Assembly (NCBI GenBank): GCA_037176885.1
Contig: JAWWNJ010000010.1
Coordinates: 434,001 to 498,000 of the forward strand
Reading direction: 5' to 3'
Source of the DNA: Favolaschia claudopus
Taxonomy: Eukaryota; Basidiomycota; Agaricomycetes; Agaricales; Mycenaceae
DNA length: 64,000 nucleotides
In this document: one piece after another, positions 1-12,850 of the stretch
Layout of the letters: each line of letters opens with the position of its first letter
Position numbering within the stretch: position 1 is the stretch's first letter
Made by a program: the position numbers and the translations under genes
The notes under the pieces: generated by a model
Told to the model about the DNA's origin: nothing
The model's input: the letters and a program-made list of their open reading frames with translations, nothing else
Databases searched by the model: none

Positions 1-1127
1 ATTCAGATTTGTTGCTCTTTAACATCCTTTTCCAAGGACCACAACACTGTGCGCAAATGTGCGTCTCTTACTAAGATTCTTACGTGCAAAGAACGCGTCG
101 CGTTGACGCGTCACTCAATGCACGTGATGGGTCCGTGCGCATCATTGACGGGAATGTTGGACATTTGATGGGCTTCGTCTCCATCCTATCCTTTCCCTCT
201 CACCATCACCTTCCCCCCTCCACCGTCAACGAGGACCGTCAAGCCAGCGTCCGCTCTTCAACTTCCAAGTACCTGCAACTCCAGTGTCCGCCACCCTCAA
301 GTCATCTCAACATTGACAAACCTCTTGACTCGAGCAAGACACGCAAGTCCATTACTTCAAGCAAAGCTCTGTTCAGCAAGACTTCAAGGGTCTCGAGTGT
401 GGCAAGATATCAATTCAAGAAAAACATCAACTCAAGAAGGCATCGCAAGCTACGCAAGTCTCTCGCGCGTCATCCAAGTCACTCAAGGAGTCAAGTCAAG
501 ACCCCGCAAACCATTCAAAAAGTCCACAAAGCCATTCAAAGTCCACTGAATCAACGCGCAAGTCGTGCCTAGCGCCTTCAAGGCTCAAGCTCTCAATATT
601 GGCAAGTCGGGTGGTGGTATCTGGTGCGTCATCCCTTTTCTGTGTCGTTGTCCATCCTCTTTCCTAGTTCCCCCCTCCCTCCGTCTCCGTCTGCACCGTT
701 TGTAGTAGATACTTGAACAATATAACACTTTCTTTTAACTCTGCGTTGTGATAATAAGCCCCGTGGGCAGGAAAGGGAGCAAATGCGAGGAGCAGCAGGG
801 GAAAGGGCTTGCTTTGAGCCTAACACACAATGCTGACAAGAGTCTGACGCGCAACTGGCGAAGTAACTGAGTGGCGAACTGGTAGTCGCCAGCGCGCATC
901 AGGTTGCCATCAGCAGTACTTGATCTGATGCTGCGGATGGGAGATCATCCGGCCAGACCCGCGCGGATCCGGGATCCGCAAATTCCCTGATGGGGGAGAG
1001 GCGAAGAGAAAATACGCGATGTCGAAGCACGTGCTTGTGGGACATCATCAATGATCTAGGAACGCCGCTCGTGTCTTCGCTTTCTTTCCCACCACCACCA
1101 TCGTTTGAGGAATGACGAAAAGGGTGT

Positions 1128-1708
1128 GAGTGGGACTCGGGAAAAGCTCGGAAAAAGCCCTACAGTGGGACTCGGAAGCTCGGATGAGGAGATTTGAGCT
1201 TCAACAGTGGGACTCGGCATTCCGGCACATCAGCACATTTGATTTGGATCAATAGCACGAAATTAACTTGAAAATACGGCCCCGACGCTTTAAAATAATG
1301 TCTGGCTCCACGCAGTGGGCCTCCGCGGCGAGCGGTAGCACCACGCAGTGGGCCCAGCGGCGAGCGAAAGCCCCACGCAGTGGGCCTAGCGGCGAGCGTC
1401 AAGGGGGGTCCGCGGGGGTCTCCCCCGCGCTACATGAATGAAATTCTGAGTATAAACAGCAAAATAAAACGAAAATACCTAGTTAAACTTCTCAGAAATG
1501 CCGTCAGGCCAAAGGAGGGGGGTCTGGGGGGAACAATGTTCCCCCCAGTAATTATTTTGCCCTACAATAACTCAGAAACACTTGGAAAAACAATTGCGGC
1601 TCAAAATGCCGAATTTTGATGAATCGATCAAATAATGATCGCCAGCTGATAGCAGCTGATGCGACAGACATCAACAGTGGGACTCGCTTAAATAGCCGAG
1701 TCCCACTC
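1128..1708. repeat. Block bounded by a 13-base inverted repeat, possible MITE-like element
   Basis: GAGTGGGACTCGG at 1128-1140 is matched by its reverse complement at 1696-1708. The core GTGGGACTCGG recurs in direct orientation near 1166, 1209 and 1677, and the right end forms a hairpin with a 9-base loop. No clear target-site duplication is visible, so calling it a transposon is an inference. It contains the GC-rich tandem repeat at about 1310-1399. Confidence 0.35.
1310..1399. repeat. Tandem repeat, about three copies of a roughly 34-base GC-rich unit
   Basis: The phrase CCACGCAGTGGGCC followed by AGCGGCGAGCG (with small changes) occurs three times in a row. It is non-coding and lies inside the inverted-repeat block. 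Confidence 0.6.
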
Positions 1709-2691
1709 CCACTGTTCTTGTATATACTCCCATCGTTTTCTTCACCGTCTCCCTATGCCTTCGTCCTGCTCAAATAACCGGTTCCCCACGTCTCTGCAGT
1801 CGAGTCAACGGACGCGTATCCTGAGGCCTTGCTGACAGAAAGGAAGGTTGCGTTCGATGCTCGATCCCCACAGCGATGCTGTCTAGGAGCGCCCAATGAG
1901 TCTTTTTTATTCGTCTTCCTGCTTGTTTTGCGTTCCATCAATATTGACTCAGATTCTGGGAGCGGGACCCCTATTCTTGTCAGGCTGTCGTGCGTGAATT
2001 CTAGGATCTTTTCCCTGCCTTACCTGTCCTAATAACTTGATTGCATTCCTTTCAGCGGTAATACCCACTCGCTACCATCGAATATATTGAACGTTGGATG
2101 GAACGAGAGACTCATGCTCATTGAATAACCCTTCTCGTCCGTGGTTCGAGGACCTGGGTTCGGCCTCCACCGGAGAATAACGCCTGCGCTTTGCTTACGG
2201 CGTTGTTTTTGCTCGCTCAAGCTTCGCCCCAAGTCTCGCATAGGCCTGTTAGTTATGTGCATCTCGCCATAATATCTTATGGTATCTGCCAACCAACGTT
2301 GTCTGCCTCGCCTGAACGTATCCCCAAGCGTCATTCAAGCATCAACATTCTCAAACTCAGTTAAATTCACCGGACGCGACGTTGTTTCCAGAGTCGTTAA
2401 TTTGCTCAGCGACCTGTTCTCTTTCGACGACGCTTCCGTTCGCAAACTCCGAAGAGTGTGTTCGATGCCCCGGACTTCAAGTCCCACTTTTCCTCTCCGC
2501 GTTCTCTGTCTCGATGTCAGGTACGTTATTGCTACTTGACCCATCTTGAAGAGACAAAATTACGGGTTGATTTCAATGTTGATCAATCACAGAATTTGAA
2601 TGGCAGAATGTGGCGAGCTCTAGATCCGTTTTCGTCCCAACACAGCCCTCGGTGGGAACGTCTGCCCTCTTTTACCTCTCCCCTTCATCTC

Positions 2692-4057
2692 ATGGCCCGA
2701 CGCAGTCTACCCCTACCCGAACTATGGGACCATATCCTCGCTTTTTGCTCCCTAACTTCCGCCCGGGCGATGGCCCTCGCCGGTCGATCATTCGTCGTGC
2801 CTGCACAAAAGAGCCTCTTCCGCGAAATATTCATCCGCGACGACATCCTACAAACTTACTACCATCCCGGCAACACGTTATACATTACACCGTCAGGCTC
2901 AGACAAGGCTACCCGCCTCACGCATCTCCTCTCCTCCTCTCCTCACCTCCTCGCCTACATTCACAAGCTCACGATCACAACAAACTACGAGCCATCTTAT
3001 ACGATTCTCTCTCAAATACCTTGGTCTCATCTGCAGGCGGTTTCCCTCAGAATTCAAACCAACGTCTCGGGTACTGTCGAGGAATCAATCAAAATCCTCC
3101 TTCGCACCTCCTCGCTTCGCAGCGTCCACCTCAATCTCAAAAACGGACCAGGCTTGTGGAGCAACGAATCAATTCTACAACTCGTAGAGCACGTTCTGAA
3201 CTCCTTCTCCTCAAGCATCGAGTCGCTTGAATTGACCTTGTGTGGATCTGAGGAAAGCCCCTTCACCTCCCTATCACCGATTTTCACCATTCCAAACACC
3301 ACCCGCCGTCCAAAAATCCGCGAGTTGCGGTTGCGTGGTTGTCATGGAATTGCAAACGTTCTCGTCCGCGCCCTCGATTTCAGTTTGCTCGAGACTTTCG
3401 GGTGCGACGGATGCTGGTCGCCTGATGTCCTGCGCTTTGCACATAGATACAGTGTGAGTGTTCAGCGTTTAGAGATATCCCTCGCTGGTAAGTTCCTTTC
3501 AGTTTTCGAAAGAATTCAGAATTCGGTTGATGGTAATCCAAACAGATTCACAACTCGATGGACTCGACCTCGCCACACTCTTCCCTTCTCTCACAACAAT
3601 CGCAATAACCTCCCTCCCCTACCATACATCTCCCGTAATACCCTGGTCAGCTCATTTTGCGCACACCCCAAGCCCGCCGCCGCCGCCCGCCTCCTCACCT
3701 CAGTCAAAGCTCACCGCCATGCTCAGACATTTGCCGCCCAACAACACCATCTCGCGCATCATATTTGCAACTCTCCCGAGGCACCTGGTATGCGCCACAA
3801 TGGATGCCGGTTTTCAGAACTGCATCACGGAATTCGAGAGGATTGCTCTCGACCGACTTCCCCCGCTGAAATCGGTTGAGCTTCATGTTGAAGAAGAAAT
3901 GAAGTCGGGTGTAACTCAATTTTCACCACATGTGTCAATGAATCTTAGCTACGACTCGGATGCAGTCGTGGTTCGGGTCAGCTCCCGCGGCTACATGAAA
4001 GGAAGCTTTTGTCTATCAGTTTCACCGAGTATGTATGAAGAAGTTGGAACTAGTTAG
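2692..4057 (+). CDS. F-box-like protein (hypothetical)
   Basis: Two exons, 2692-3487 and 3546-4057, joined across a 58-base GT-AG intron; the predicted protein is 435 aa. The start codon puts a LPELWDHILAFC segment at residues 8-19, followed by a Ser/Ala-rich helix and a Phe/Leu-rich stretch. This is the usual look of the divergent N-terminal F-box in basidiomycete proteins. The rest is Leu/Ser-rich with spaced LxxLxL runs, as in degenerate leucine-rich repeats, and ends in an acidic segment. F-box proteins usually act as substrate adaptors of SCF ubiquitin ligases; no substrate can be inferred. The frame shift across the intron is restored exactly by the splice, which supports the model. It could also be an F-box pseudoparalogue, since this family is large and fast-evolving. 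Confidence 0.65.
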
Positions 4058-5638
4058 GCATGGTCGGTGTCTGTACCTCGATGGAAGCTTGTCTTTGACG
4101 CTGTCGTGCCTTAGATTGCTGGAATACCTATCGCAAAAATGGGTTCAAAAAATCCCTGTAGAAGATCTGTGTCTTTCGTCGACCCACGTTTTATTCTCAT
4201 TTTTTCTTCCCTAATTGTTCGGCGCGGGAAGTTCCTCTCGGCTCTCGCTCACCCGTGTTCAAATTGCCTCTCCCTTCTCCTGTATGAAAACTTTGTAAAC
4301 AAGATAAGAGTTCTGATCGGCTCATCCTCCAAGCTCCCCAAAAACTCAACAAAAACTCGGAATCTCGCCCTCGACGAACAGCCATAGTTCGAGGGCCGTC
4401 GACAGCCAGATAAAATGTTGAGAGGAGTGAAGCGAAAGGCAGTTAAGAGCGCCGGTCGGCAGTAGAGGGGGGAGCGGAAGTTGAGCGGAAGGACAAGAGA
4501 AAGGGAACAGTTCCGTAAAAAGCGTTGTGTGGCCGCACGTGTTCGTGCAACTCAATCTGTCATCTCGGAAAGATCCGACCATCCTTGCTTTCGTACCGCC
4601 ATCGCCATACATACACCGAAGTCCTGTGCTCCCGTGTCCCCCTGTTCAAAGTCACCCGGGGACGTGCCTAGTGTTTGCTTCTTTGCCGTTTCCAATGGTT
4701 CGGCCTCGCTTCGTTCCGACGCCTCTATCCTGAAAAAATTCCAAAAAGTCCTCGCCCTTTAGGCTTTTTCAAGGCTTTTTGTTCAACGCCGAACGGTTCT
4801 GTCGAATTTCCGGTGCATTCCATTGCTTCAGACAGAAGCCAAGCCAGGTTTTCTGCTTGCAAGGTAGCAGGTAGCAGTCGGAGGTGCTTTTATTTTTTTC
4901 GATCTATCTCACTGACATGCATCACAGATACCAAAGACATCGGCGTACTTGAGAATTGAAGGCAAGGATTTGTCCGCCCCTCAGGCTCCCAGGCAAAACC
5001 TGGACTTGCATAGAAATCCCTTAGGTCTCAATGGAAGCCCATGGTTCGTCTCTTTTCTGTGCTTCTTCCGATGTGACTCGGACATTCTACGAGTTCATGT
5101 CGAGTATTGCTCCTTCTTCTAGGACCTTCCGAATCCCAGACACTTCGTAAGGCCGTGTGCCATTTATTTGGACTCAATTGCAGAGCTTCGCACAGAGGCC
5201 GATCAATCGGCTGAGATCAAAGTTCGACCCTGGTTCAAATTTGCTTCCCCCAACCCGATTTCGACCCGGTTTGATTCTCCCTCGATTCGACAGAATGCAG
5301 TGTGTCAAGGACGGCCGCATAACTGAATCGAAGGGAAGTTTTGAGCTTTTCTCTCAAGTAGCCATATACTTCACTAATTCGTTGCGGCTGTCTACGTTTA
5401 GGAAGGGTAACGGTCCAGGAATACTGCATCATCAAGACATACGAAGGCATATGGCTAAGATGACTATCAATTCTTTTGAACCTGACAGATTGCCCTTGGA
5501 CTTCGCATCCGGGAAGAGGAGCTCACAGAGGAATGAGCATTGTAATTCGCAAGTTCAAGTATTATGTAATATTGTGTGTTTTTAACGTATAAAGCGGCTC
5601 ATTTCCTGTAGACAAACCATTGCCAGCTCACCTCGAGA
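4058..5638. other. Intergenic, no gene seen
   Basis: Only short overlapping frames without domain signatures are present on both strands. I could not chain any of them into an exon series. No repeat with clear ends was found. Confidence 0.5.
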
Positions 5639-6328
5639 ATGGTTGCCCTCAAATATGCACTCAGCTTCGTCGCTCTCTTCGTTACCGCTACGAAAGCGGC
5701 GACGTTCCAGGTATACATTTCGTGAAAAGCATTCCTCATCGCTAACGCTCTCACCCCCTCCAGCCTCAGAACATGCTCATCATGAACGGCCTCCCCAACG
5801 GCATCTACGCCTACGCCTTCGCCAACGGAAGCCTCGTCGAGCTCCGCTCGCCCGCTACCACCGCCAACGCCAGCGCCGCCAACACCTGGCTCCTCAACCG
5901 CGACGCCGCCACCATGGCCAGCCTCGGCGTCGTCAACGTCTCCCCAGCCACCACCATCGCAGGCTACGGCTACCTCACCGTCCAGAGCTCCCTCAGCGCG
6001 CTTGCCCAGCGCTTGTTCTACCAGACTACGAACGGCAATATCATGTCGGCGTATCATTCCGGCTTAACGGGGTCTGCGGGGTGGGTCGTCGACACGACGA
6101 TTGCGACGGGGATTCCGCTTGGGGCGCCGATTACGGCGGTGATCGCGGTACAGCAGAATACGCGTCAGGTAGGTGTCAATGTTGATTCTATTCGAATCGA
6201 GCGACCACCTAACTTTTGAATAGCAAGTTGCGATTGTTCAGTACACGGATGCAAGCGGATTTTTGAACTCGCGCTTCTCTGTGTTGGACCAGGGCGGATG
6301 GAGCGCACCTATCGTTGTCACCACCTGA
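5639..6328 (+). CDS. Small secreted protein, weakly lectin-like
   Basis: Three exons (5639-5710, 5764-6168, 6224-6328) separated by 53- and 55-base GT-AG introns give 193 aa. Residues 1-20 are a clear signal peptide: a Lys near the start, a hydrophobic Leu/Phe/Val/Ala core and an Ala-rich cleavage region. The mature part is Ala/Ser/Thr/Asn-rich with aromatic-strand segments such as LFYQTTNGNIMSAYHSG and a terminal GGWSAPIV. These spacings recall the beta-propeller blades of fungal fucose-specific lectins, but the resemblance is by eye and weak. No catalytic motif is visible. It is most safely called a small secreted protein. The codon use is GC-biased at third positions, which suggests good expression. 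Confidence 0.65.
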
Positions 6329-7006
6329 TTTTCGTTGAATTCAACATCTGCTGGGTAGAGATGGGGGTCTTCGTTTCTTTGGTTCTTAATGGTCGTACCT
6401 AGGGTTCTTTCATATGATGTGATGGTTCGTTTTCCGAGTGTCCCTTCGACAGTGCACCTAGCTGTTGAAGCTGTACAAGTTCGAAGCCCAAAGCCGAATC
6501 CAGATCAGGGGCATACGCACAGACACCCATCGCGGATAGTCTGCACCCGTGCCGAATATCCACCTATCCATGGCCTGGGTTTCTCGTTCGATTCGGGAGG
6601 CGATTTGCGCTGCGAACGATTCTTTTTAAGCCCGACGCAGATTCTGACTTCATCCACCCCAGAGTGAATATACCATAGCACCATACACCGACTCCCTATG
6701 ACTTCATGTCTATTCGGACCCATCGCAGATGGCTCTTCACCCCAGTCGAGTAGCTAATCGTTGAACAACAGGATCGCTGTATTCCTCGTTCGATTCGAGA
6801 GTGGATTTTGATCTTCAAAAGATGTCCTTTTTTGCATATTCGAATTTCAATGCTCTAGGTATCTCTATCTTGATTCAGTCCTAGTTGTGATCTTGTTATT
6901 ACGATTATTATGATAACCCTGGACTGATCAAGTCATGGACGATCCCGTTCCACACCCGCGACTCAAACTAATAATTATTCGGAGATACAATTTACTTCTA
7001 TCGACT
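6329..7006. other. Intergenic between convergent genes
   Basis: This is the 3' region shared by the secreted-protein gene (plus) and the P450 gene (minus). It holds no supportable frame. AT-rich stretches near 6,830-6,970 are compatible with 3' UTRs. Confidence 0.5.
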
Positions 7007-10000
7007 TCACGCCGGCTGCACATACGGCCTAACAAACACAGGCATCTGACTCCCCTTCTCCCTCTCACTCCGCACCATCGGCAACTGCACAATCGCAGTC
7101 CCAATCCGCCCGACTTCGTCTGCCGGGACAGCGAGCTCGAATTCGCAGGAACGGACAAGGGTGAATAGCAGTGCTTTCAATCTAACGATGATTTCTGTTG
7201 AATGGAAAGAGCAATAGAGACAGGCAGGAAGCGCACTCGATGATAGAGAACCTAAACCCAATACAAGCCCTCGGCCCTCCAATGAAGGTCAACATCTGAC
7301 TCCAAACTCCGGGTACTGAGGTTGAGATGGCAGGCGTGCGTTGCCATCGTTCGGGGCTACACGTTCATGATGTCAGTGCTGAACGCTGCTGGTCGAGAGA
7401 GGAAGGATCGAATGAAGAGACGAACATAAATTCCAGCGCATCAGAGCCCCATATCTTTGGATCGCGGTTCACCGCCAAAATCGGCATAATTACCGATTGT
7501 CCTTTGCGAATGCTGAGGTGCGAGTGAATTTAATCAGTGTCGAAAGAAGAAAGAATAGGAAATAACGGACTGAATAGTATCCTGCACCACCCCATCCCGA
7601 TCCGTGTACGGCTTCGCCAGCGGGATAACGTCGTCCGCCATAGCTATACGGGCTAATAAATCGTCAAATATTGTCCACATTTCGAGGAAGAAGAGGAATA
7701 GAACTCACCAGTAACAGGCACAGGCGCATGCGCCCTCATCGTCTCACGCACCACACAATCCAAATACGTGAGCGCATTCAAATCGTCCATTGACTGTCGG
7801 AAAAATCTGGTTTTGCTTGTGGCGGCTTGGGCTGGGTCCCAAGCCACTACAAGGTCGTAAGCGGAGCGTGGCTTATGACGCATAGTTTTGGGATTATGGA
7901 GTCTCCCAATCCACGCGGTGGCTTCTAATCCACTCCAACGGATTACGGTATTTCAAGCCGCTGCAAGGTCGCAATCCACCTCCCCCGTCCGATATCGCCA
8001 CCTTTGGGCACATATTTGCCAGGTACTCACAACAAGAACAATGGTTTGAACGAACATTTATATGACCTCTACGAAATCGAGACAATAATATATTATTTAC
8101 CGTACCGTCCCTCTCGGCAAATTCAGTCGCTCGATGACAACACCACTCTGCGAGACAACGGGTGAGCAGAAGATTCTAAAATGACGCTCGAGCAACTTAC
8201 CACATCTACATGCTGGAATGCTACACCTATCGCAAGTAAGAGAGGGGAACACTACATGTTTAAGTCGCTCACCAGATGCATCTTGATTCTTCATCAATGC
8301 GTCGATATGACGCGCGGAAACGCAAGATGAAGAAGACACCGCTCGACTTCACTTACCTCAGGTACTAAGACAACCTTCTCTACAGCCTGTTCCTCTGCTG
8401 GGCTCAACACCGCACATACGATCCGTCATCGAGTCATCGCCCTCGACGCACTGGAGGATTTTTGAGATCTAGGTATTGAGACTCGGAGGGGACAAGTTGG
8501 CTAAGATGGAGCAGAAAGTGGCCGAGTCGACGACGAGGGGAGTCTTGTGGGTGAAGATGACTTGTGCTGGCGAGAATGGACATCGTAGTAGGAAGAGAGA
8601 AGGGTGGTGGTTGTGTTTGGCGCTCCGCAGCACCTTTGTGGGGCGTTGTCGTCATCGTGCCGTAATGCTTGAGGGTCGGTTCTGGTTGAGCTTGGAGTAC
8701 TTTTGCGCGACTGGGACCTGCAAACGAGGAGTATGAATGGCTCAGAATTCAGGGAAGGTAAGTATGATCTCAGGATGTAGCATGCTTAGAGCTTCATATT
8801 GTGCTAGGTCTTACCTAGGCAAGTTACAAAGGATTTGAACAACTTGAAGCGGCTTATAATCCACCCCGCCAACCGGTTGCAAGACGTCTCAAGGCTCCAC
8901 AAGGCCGTAATCCAGTTCAATCCGTTACAAGCAAAAGCGTGTTTTTCCGACAACGGTGTGTCCGTCTCAACTGCGAGCAGTTCCTCGCGGAGCCGCGTTT
9001 GCAGTTCGGGGTTTTTGGCGAGTTCGTACGTTGTCCAGGAGGCGGCGGTGCTAGTGGATTTGGTTAAGATGAATTGCGGGAGGGGAAGAGATAGAGGAGC
9101 TACCTCGTCCTGCACACATAAAGGAGACCAATGAGAAGAAAAATCGAATAAACAAGGGAAAGAATACGAACGTCTCATGTCCCGCAACCAAAAACGTCGG
9201 CACCTCTACGCAAAATTAGCTTCACCCACCCAAATGAAACACCAAAAGAAAAGCCACTCACGCGCCAACACATCATCGTCCGAAAGCCTCTGCCCCTCCG
9301 GCACGTCCTTATCCATATTCGCCCTCACCAACAACGACAACAGATCCCTCGACACGCGGCTCTCTCCCCCACTCGCGATTATTTGCTTCTTGCTGTCCTC
9401 GAGGAGACCGAGCCCGATGCGCCGCATGGTGGCTTGTGCGTGTTCGATGGTTTTGTCGATTGCTGTCTTTGGCTGGAAGAAATCGAGCAAGTTGAAAAGA
9501 GGATGCATAAGATAGGTAAGGTTGAGGTGAGCAATAGATGTGTATGGAGGGTAAGATATAAACGCACCAGAAACGGTCTCAAAAACGGTACCGATATTTG
9601 CAACAACCCCAAAATATTCTTCTGTAAATCTCCCGCAGCGGACACCTTGACAAAAGCTTCGTGCAGTTCGTCGCGCACGCCGACACCCGAGTCCGAGTGG
9701 GCGGTAAGGGAGTTGAAGTCGTAGTTGAATCCTATCCACATCAATCAATGAACAATCAATCGGGATACGAAGACGATGTGAGAAGAAAAGCGCGGAACGG
9801 AAACGACGACTCACCAGCTTTCCCGATGATATCCAACGCAGCGGTGCTATACTCGGGGATGACGTTCAGCTTGACGGCGCCGCCGTTTTGAGAGGCTTTG
9901 GAGAGCCAGTTGTCACGGAGCTATCGGTCGAAATTGTGTCAGTATGTGAGAGTTGCGGGGAATTGAAATAGAATGGGACAAGGGAGAGGAGAAAAGGAGA

Positions 10001-10720
10001 GGGAAAGGGAAGAGAATCACCTGCTTTGACTTCTCCACGAAAATTTCGGTCAGTGCGCGGAGATGTGTTGGGCCGAAGGCGGGGTTCTGTACGATGAAAA
10101 ATGAATGAGATGAAATTGCGAGGTGATGAGGGTATGTATACCATGATTTTGCGCTGAACGTATCGACAGGTCAATTAACCGTCAGAATGATTTAGCGAGC
10201 AGTCGATATTCACCTGTTTCTTATGCTCATCTTCCTCAACAACGAGAACGCCAGGACCGACGATACGGCCCAAGACATACCGACCCGCCGGACTTCTTTG
10301 GTAGAGGTAGTGGTTGGAGAGAACGTGTTGAAAGGCTTTGGGGTCGGAAGTTTGGAGTTGGCTGAACTGGATTCGAGGAGCTCCGTATCAGGCTGCAGTT
10401 CCGAATAAGAGAGGGAGGAAGAACTCACACCTAGGAACGAGTTTAATCTGAATGAGGGTCCGAACTCCTGCCTCCAGAGATTTTCTTTGCTGTCGAGCTA
10501 AGTGATAATATTCAGAGACGAAGGATCTAGCAAAAGAAGGTGATGGACGCACATTACTCAGAAACTCCATCCTGTCTCCTTGAAGCCAATGGTGCGATTT
10601 TGGGCCAGGCATTTTGCGCAGGGGGGAGGTCCATTCGTTGTAGAATAGCCGCAGGATGCTGTAGATCGCGTAGGCGGCGAGGGCGGCTGCAACTGACGCT
10701 GCAGGAGATAGCGAGAGCAT
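7007..10720 (-). pseudogene. Cytochrome P450, split by a 1.16-kb transposon
   Basis: Minus-strand, many-exon monooxygenase. From the N-terminus: a hydrophobic anchor (residues about 5-25); the proline hinge with MPGPKS; the B-C region with QHVLSNHYLYQRSP; EDEHKKQRKIMNPAFGPTH around helix C; the ExxR region in YLDCVVRETMRAHAPVP; the PERW motif; and the haem loop FIGGPRACIGFRF with its Cys ligand. The C-terminal exon ends at 7007. All introns are short with usable GT-AG ends. The frame is broken only at 7795-8952, where a TIR element sits between the segments encoding ETDTP and MDDLNA. Deleting it and one copy of the flanking dinucleotide gives an in-frame ETDTPSMDDLNA, typical for this region. 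The likely ancestral role is oxidation of a small lipophilic substrate at the ER; the CYP family was not assigned. As it stands it is presumably non-functional, unless the insert is removed or spliced. Confidence 0.85.
7795..8952. mobile_element. Non-autonomous TIR DNA transposon inserted in a P450 exon
   Basis: The ends are TGTCGGAAAAA and its reverse complement. The similarity continues imperfectly for about 35 bases: TTTTGCTTGT and a CGG-TTG block are shared after a 4-base mismatch. The element is flanked by the dinucleotide AC at 7793-7794 and 8953-8954. Excision to one AC restores the P450 frame, so this is the probable 2-base target duplication. Subterminal copies of a CAAGG-CG-AATCCA motif occur near both ends. 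No transposase frame is present, so it depends on a partner element. The superfamily is unassigned. Confidence 0.8.
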
Positions 10721-12557
10721 TCAGTCTTTGTGGAGGGTGTAGAGTCTGAGAAAAGGAGGGTCTCACCATGGCGCCACGGTGGATGCTTTTAAGGAAGCGA
10801 ATCACGGGGATGGTCTCCGTTGAGACGGATCGGAGGTTGTGTCAATCTCGCTGACCGTCGTGAGAATTGTATCGCGGCAAAGCGGATGCGCGGAAAGCAG
10901 GTGGCGGCACTGTGGCGGCAGGTGGCGGCCGGGCTGCGCACGCTAGTCGTCATGACGTGGCGGCATGGCATTGGGAAACAGCGATTGCAACGAAGAATTG
11001 ACAAAGTTGGAAAAGGATCGACGGAAAGATTCCACCGCGGCATCTCTCTTTGTGGCTTTTTACATCACGCGGGAGCTGGCTGGGATCCGGGAAAGGCTGA
11101 CGGCCTAAGATAACTTCGACGGAGTCATCGTGGAGGGCGGAAGAGTTGAGAAACACCACGTGCCTCGTGGGACTTGATCTGAGCCCTGATGGCGGAAAGA
11201 TCCGGCATGACTTGTTTTCGTACAACCACCATCTCTCGCCACTGGGGGCTCGGCGCGACAGGCTACGCAGCGGTTGCACTTTCTTGGGGTCAAGAACACT
11301 CGCTTGCCGGCTTTGAATCCTTTCGGACTTCATTCGGGTCACGATTCGCGACCACCTGGCGTTCTGGGAGCTGAACACTTCTTCGACTTCTCAATTCAAG
11401 CTGTTTGCTCTCATGAAGCATCGTCAATGCCCTCATCATCTGCGATCCTGTTTGCGACGTTTCCTCGACTAAATCTGCTCAACAACCCTGTCTTTCCTGT
11501 GAAATCACCGGAGCTCCCTCGAGAGCCGATTGTTCTCTCCCGCATGCAGCTCCACCGTAATTCGTCGCTCAACTTTAACAGCTTTCTGTGGCTCAAGGCG
11601 GCAACTTTCACTTGCGAAAGAAACTACGGGCCCGAGTTCTAGCACATAGGCATAGATGCTTGAAGCGCGTCGTCGATATTTTCTCTTTCTTTCTCGATCT
11701 CAGTACGTTCCTTTGAATGTTCGTTATGGTCGGCTTTTAACGCTGAAACTGCAACTATCCGCTGTGTATGAGCACTCGCCGTGTATCAGGGGGAAGCTTC
11801 CCTCGTATCTCGTCGATCGTCTGTAGATGGCTTCGATGCCCATTCAAGACATGCATGCGGTTAAATTTCTCTTTCCTTTTTCCTCCTCTTTTTTCTGTTT
11901 CCTCTCACTCAACGGATCACTCCCAGCGCAACTTTCTTACTATTCTTCTTAAGTTTCTACTTACTGCCAAATGTGCGTTTTCAATTTGTTGGGGAAATGT
12001 GAGTCTGCGCATGTTTTTTTTGTTTTGCTGTCGACTAACTGACTAACTGAAAGGACATCGCCTAGATCCTAAAATCTGGTGCGTGGCTCATCGATATCAT
12101 ACGTCGGGTTGAGTTCATTTGCTTCAAGGACTCGATTTCAAACCATTCAAATGCGGCACGGAGCGTCGGAGCGGCGATCGCGCAGTGATTCGGTTCATCT
12201 GTTGCAGATGACTGCGAGAAAACTGACTTTCGGTCGACATTGCTTGCCTGCAGCCTAACAGAACATCTCGAGGAAATTCGAACTACACAAGAATCGTAAG
12301 TTAGCTCTTGTTCTGCTCCGGTCCGGTCATCCGCCGTGCTCACATGTTCACGTGATGGATGACGTGGCTTTTCCCAAGCCCCGACCTTGCCCTCCCACCC
12401 CATCTGCGCCGTCCGCATCCGACTGAGAATATCTTTGCTCGTGACGGCTCGTTTGGGATGTGCCTCGTCTGAATGCAATTATTGCCGTCGCTGATGTATG
12501 GAATGCGAACAAATGTGAGTCTAGGTCTATCTACTTAAAATTGAAATGAAGCATATC
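10721..12557. other. Intergenic, no gene seen
   Basis: Short frames only, on both strands. Around 10,840-10,930 there is a CGGCAGGTGGCGGC-type low-complexity patch. No exon chain, domain or bounded repeat could be supported. Confidence 0.5.
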
Positions 12558-12560
12558 ATT

Positions 12561-12850
12561 AGGGGAAGTCAAAATTCAGTTTGGGAGTCGATTTTCGACT
12601 CGATTCTGGAGTCGATTCCGACACCAGATTTTCGAAAGAAAAATTCATCAAAGTCGATTCTGACAGTCGATTCTGTTGTAGTTCCTCCTCCAGAGTCGAA
12701 ACAGTCGATTCAACTCGATTCTGAGTCGATTCTGTCCAAAAGTCGATTCTGGGACAAGAATCGACTAGAATCGAGTCGAGAATCGAAACCAGAATCGACA
12801 TCATAATCGACTCCAGAATCGACTCCCGGATTTGAATTTTGACTTCCCCT
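12561..12850. mobile_element. 290-base MITE with 18-base perfect TIRs
   Basis: AGGGGAAGTCAAAATTCA at the left end is matched by a perfect inverted copy at the right end. The flanks carry ATT on both sides (12558-12560 and 12851-12853), a plausible 3-base target duplication. The interior is almost entirely GTCGATTC and GAATCGAC words in opposite orientations, so the whole element can fold into a long imperfect hairpin. It lies 18 bases beyond the stop codon of the hemerythrin-like gene. Confidence 0.8.

Larger units (their letters stand above)
1..2691. other. Intergenic stretch without a supportable gene
   Basis: No open frame here shows a recognisable domain, a plausible exon chain or coding-like composition. 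The longest frame, in the first 600 bases, is low-complexity Ser/Arg/Lys. The visible content is repeats: a 34-base GC-rich tandem repeat and a block bounded by a 13-base inverted repeat, listed separately. The rest may hold UTRs or decayed elements, but I see nothing definite. Confidence 0.5.

Noticed and set aside
84..572. 162-residue open frame
   Set aside because: Low-complexity Ser/Arg/Lys composition, no domain, no exon partners and no conserved start context.
1128..1708. Definite DNA transposon
   Set aside because: The 13-base inverted ends are clear, but no target duplication is seen, so it is listed only as a repeat block.
7795..8952. The insert in the first P450 as a long intron
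   Set aside because: A GT...CAG pair exists at the borders, but splicing there shifts the frame. Excision with one AC copy keeps it, and the ends are inverted repeats.
9206..9814. Long minus-strand frame as a separate gene
   Set aside because: It is an exon region of the P450 read through an intron, not an independent gene.
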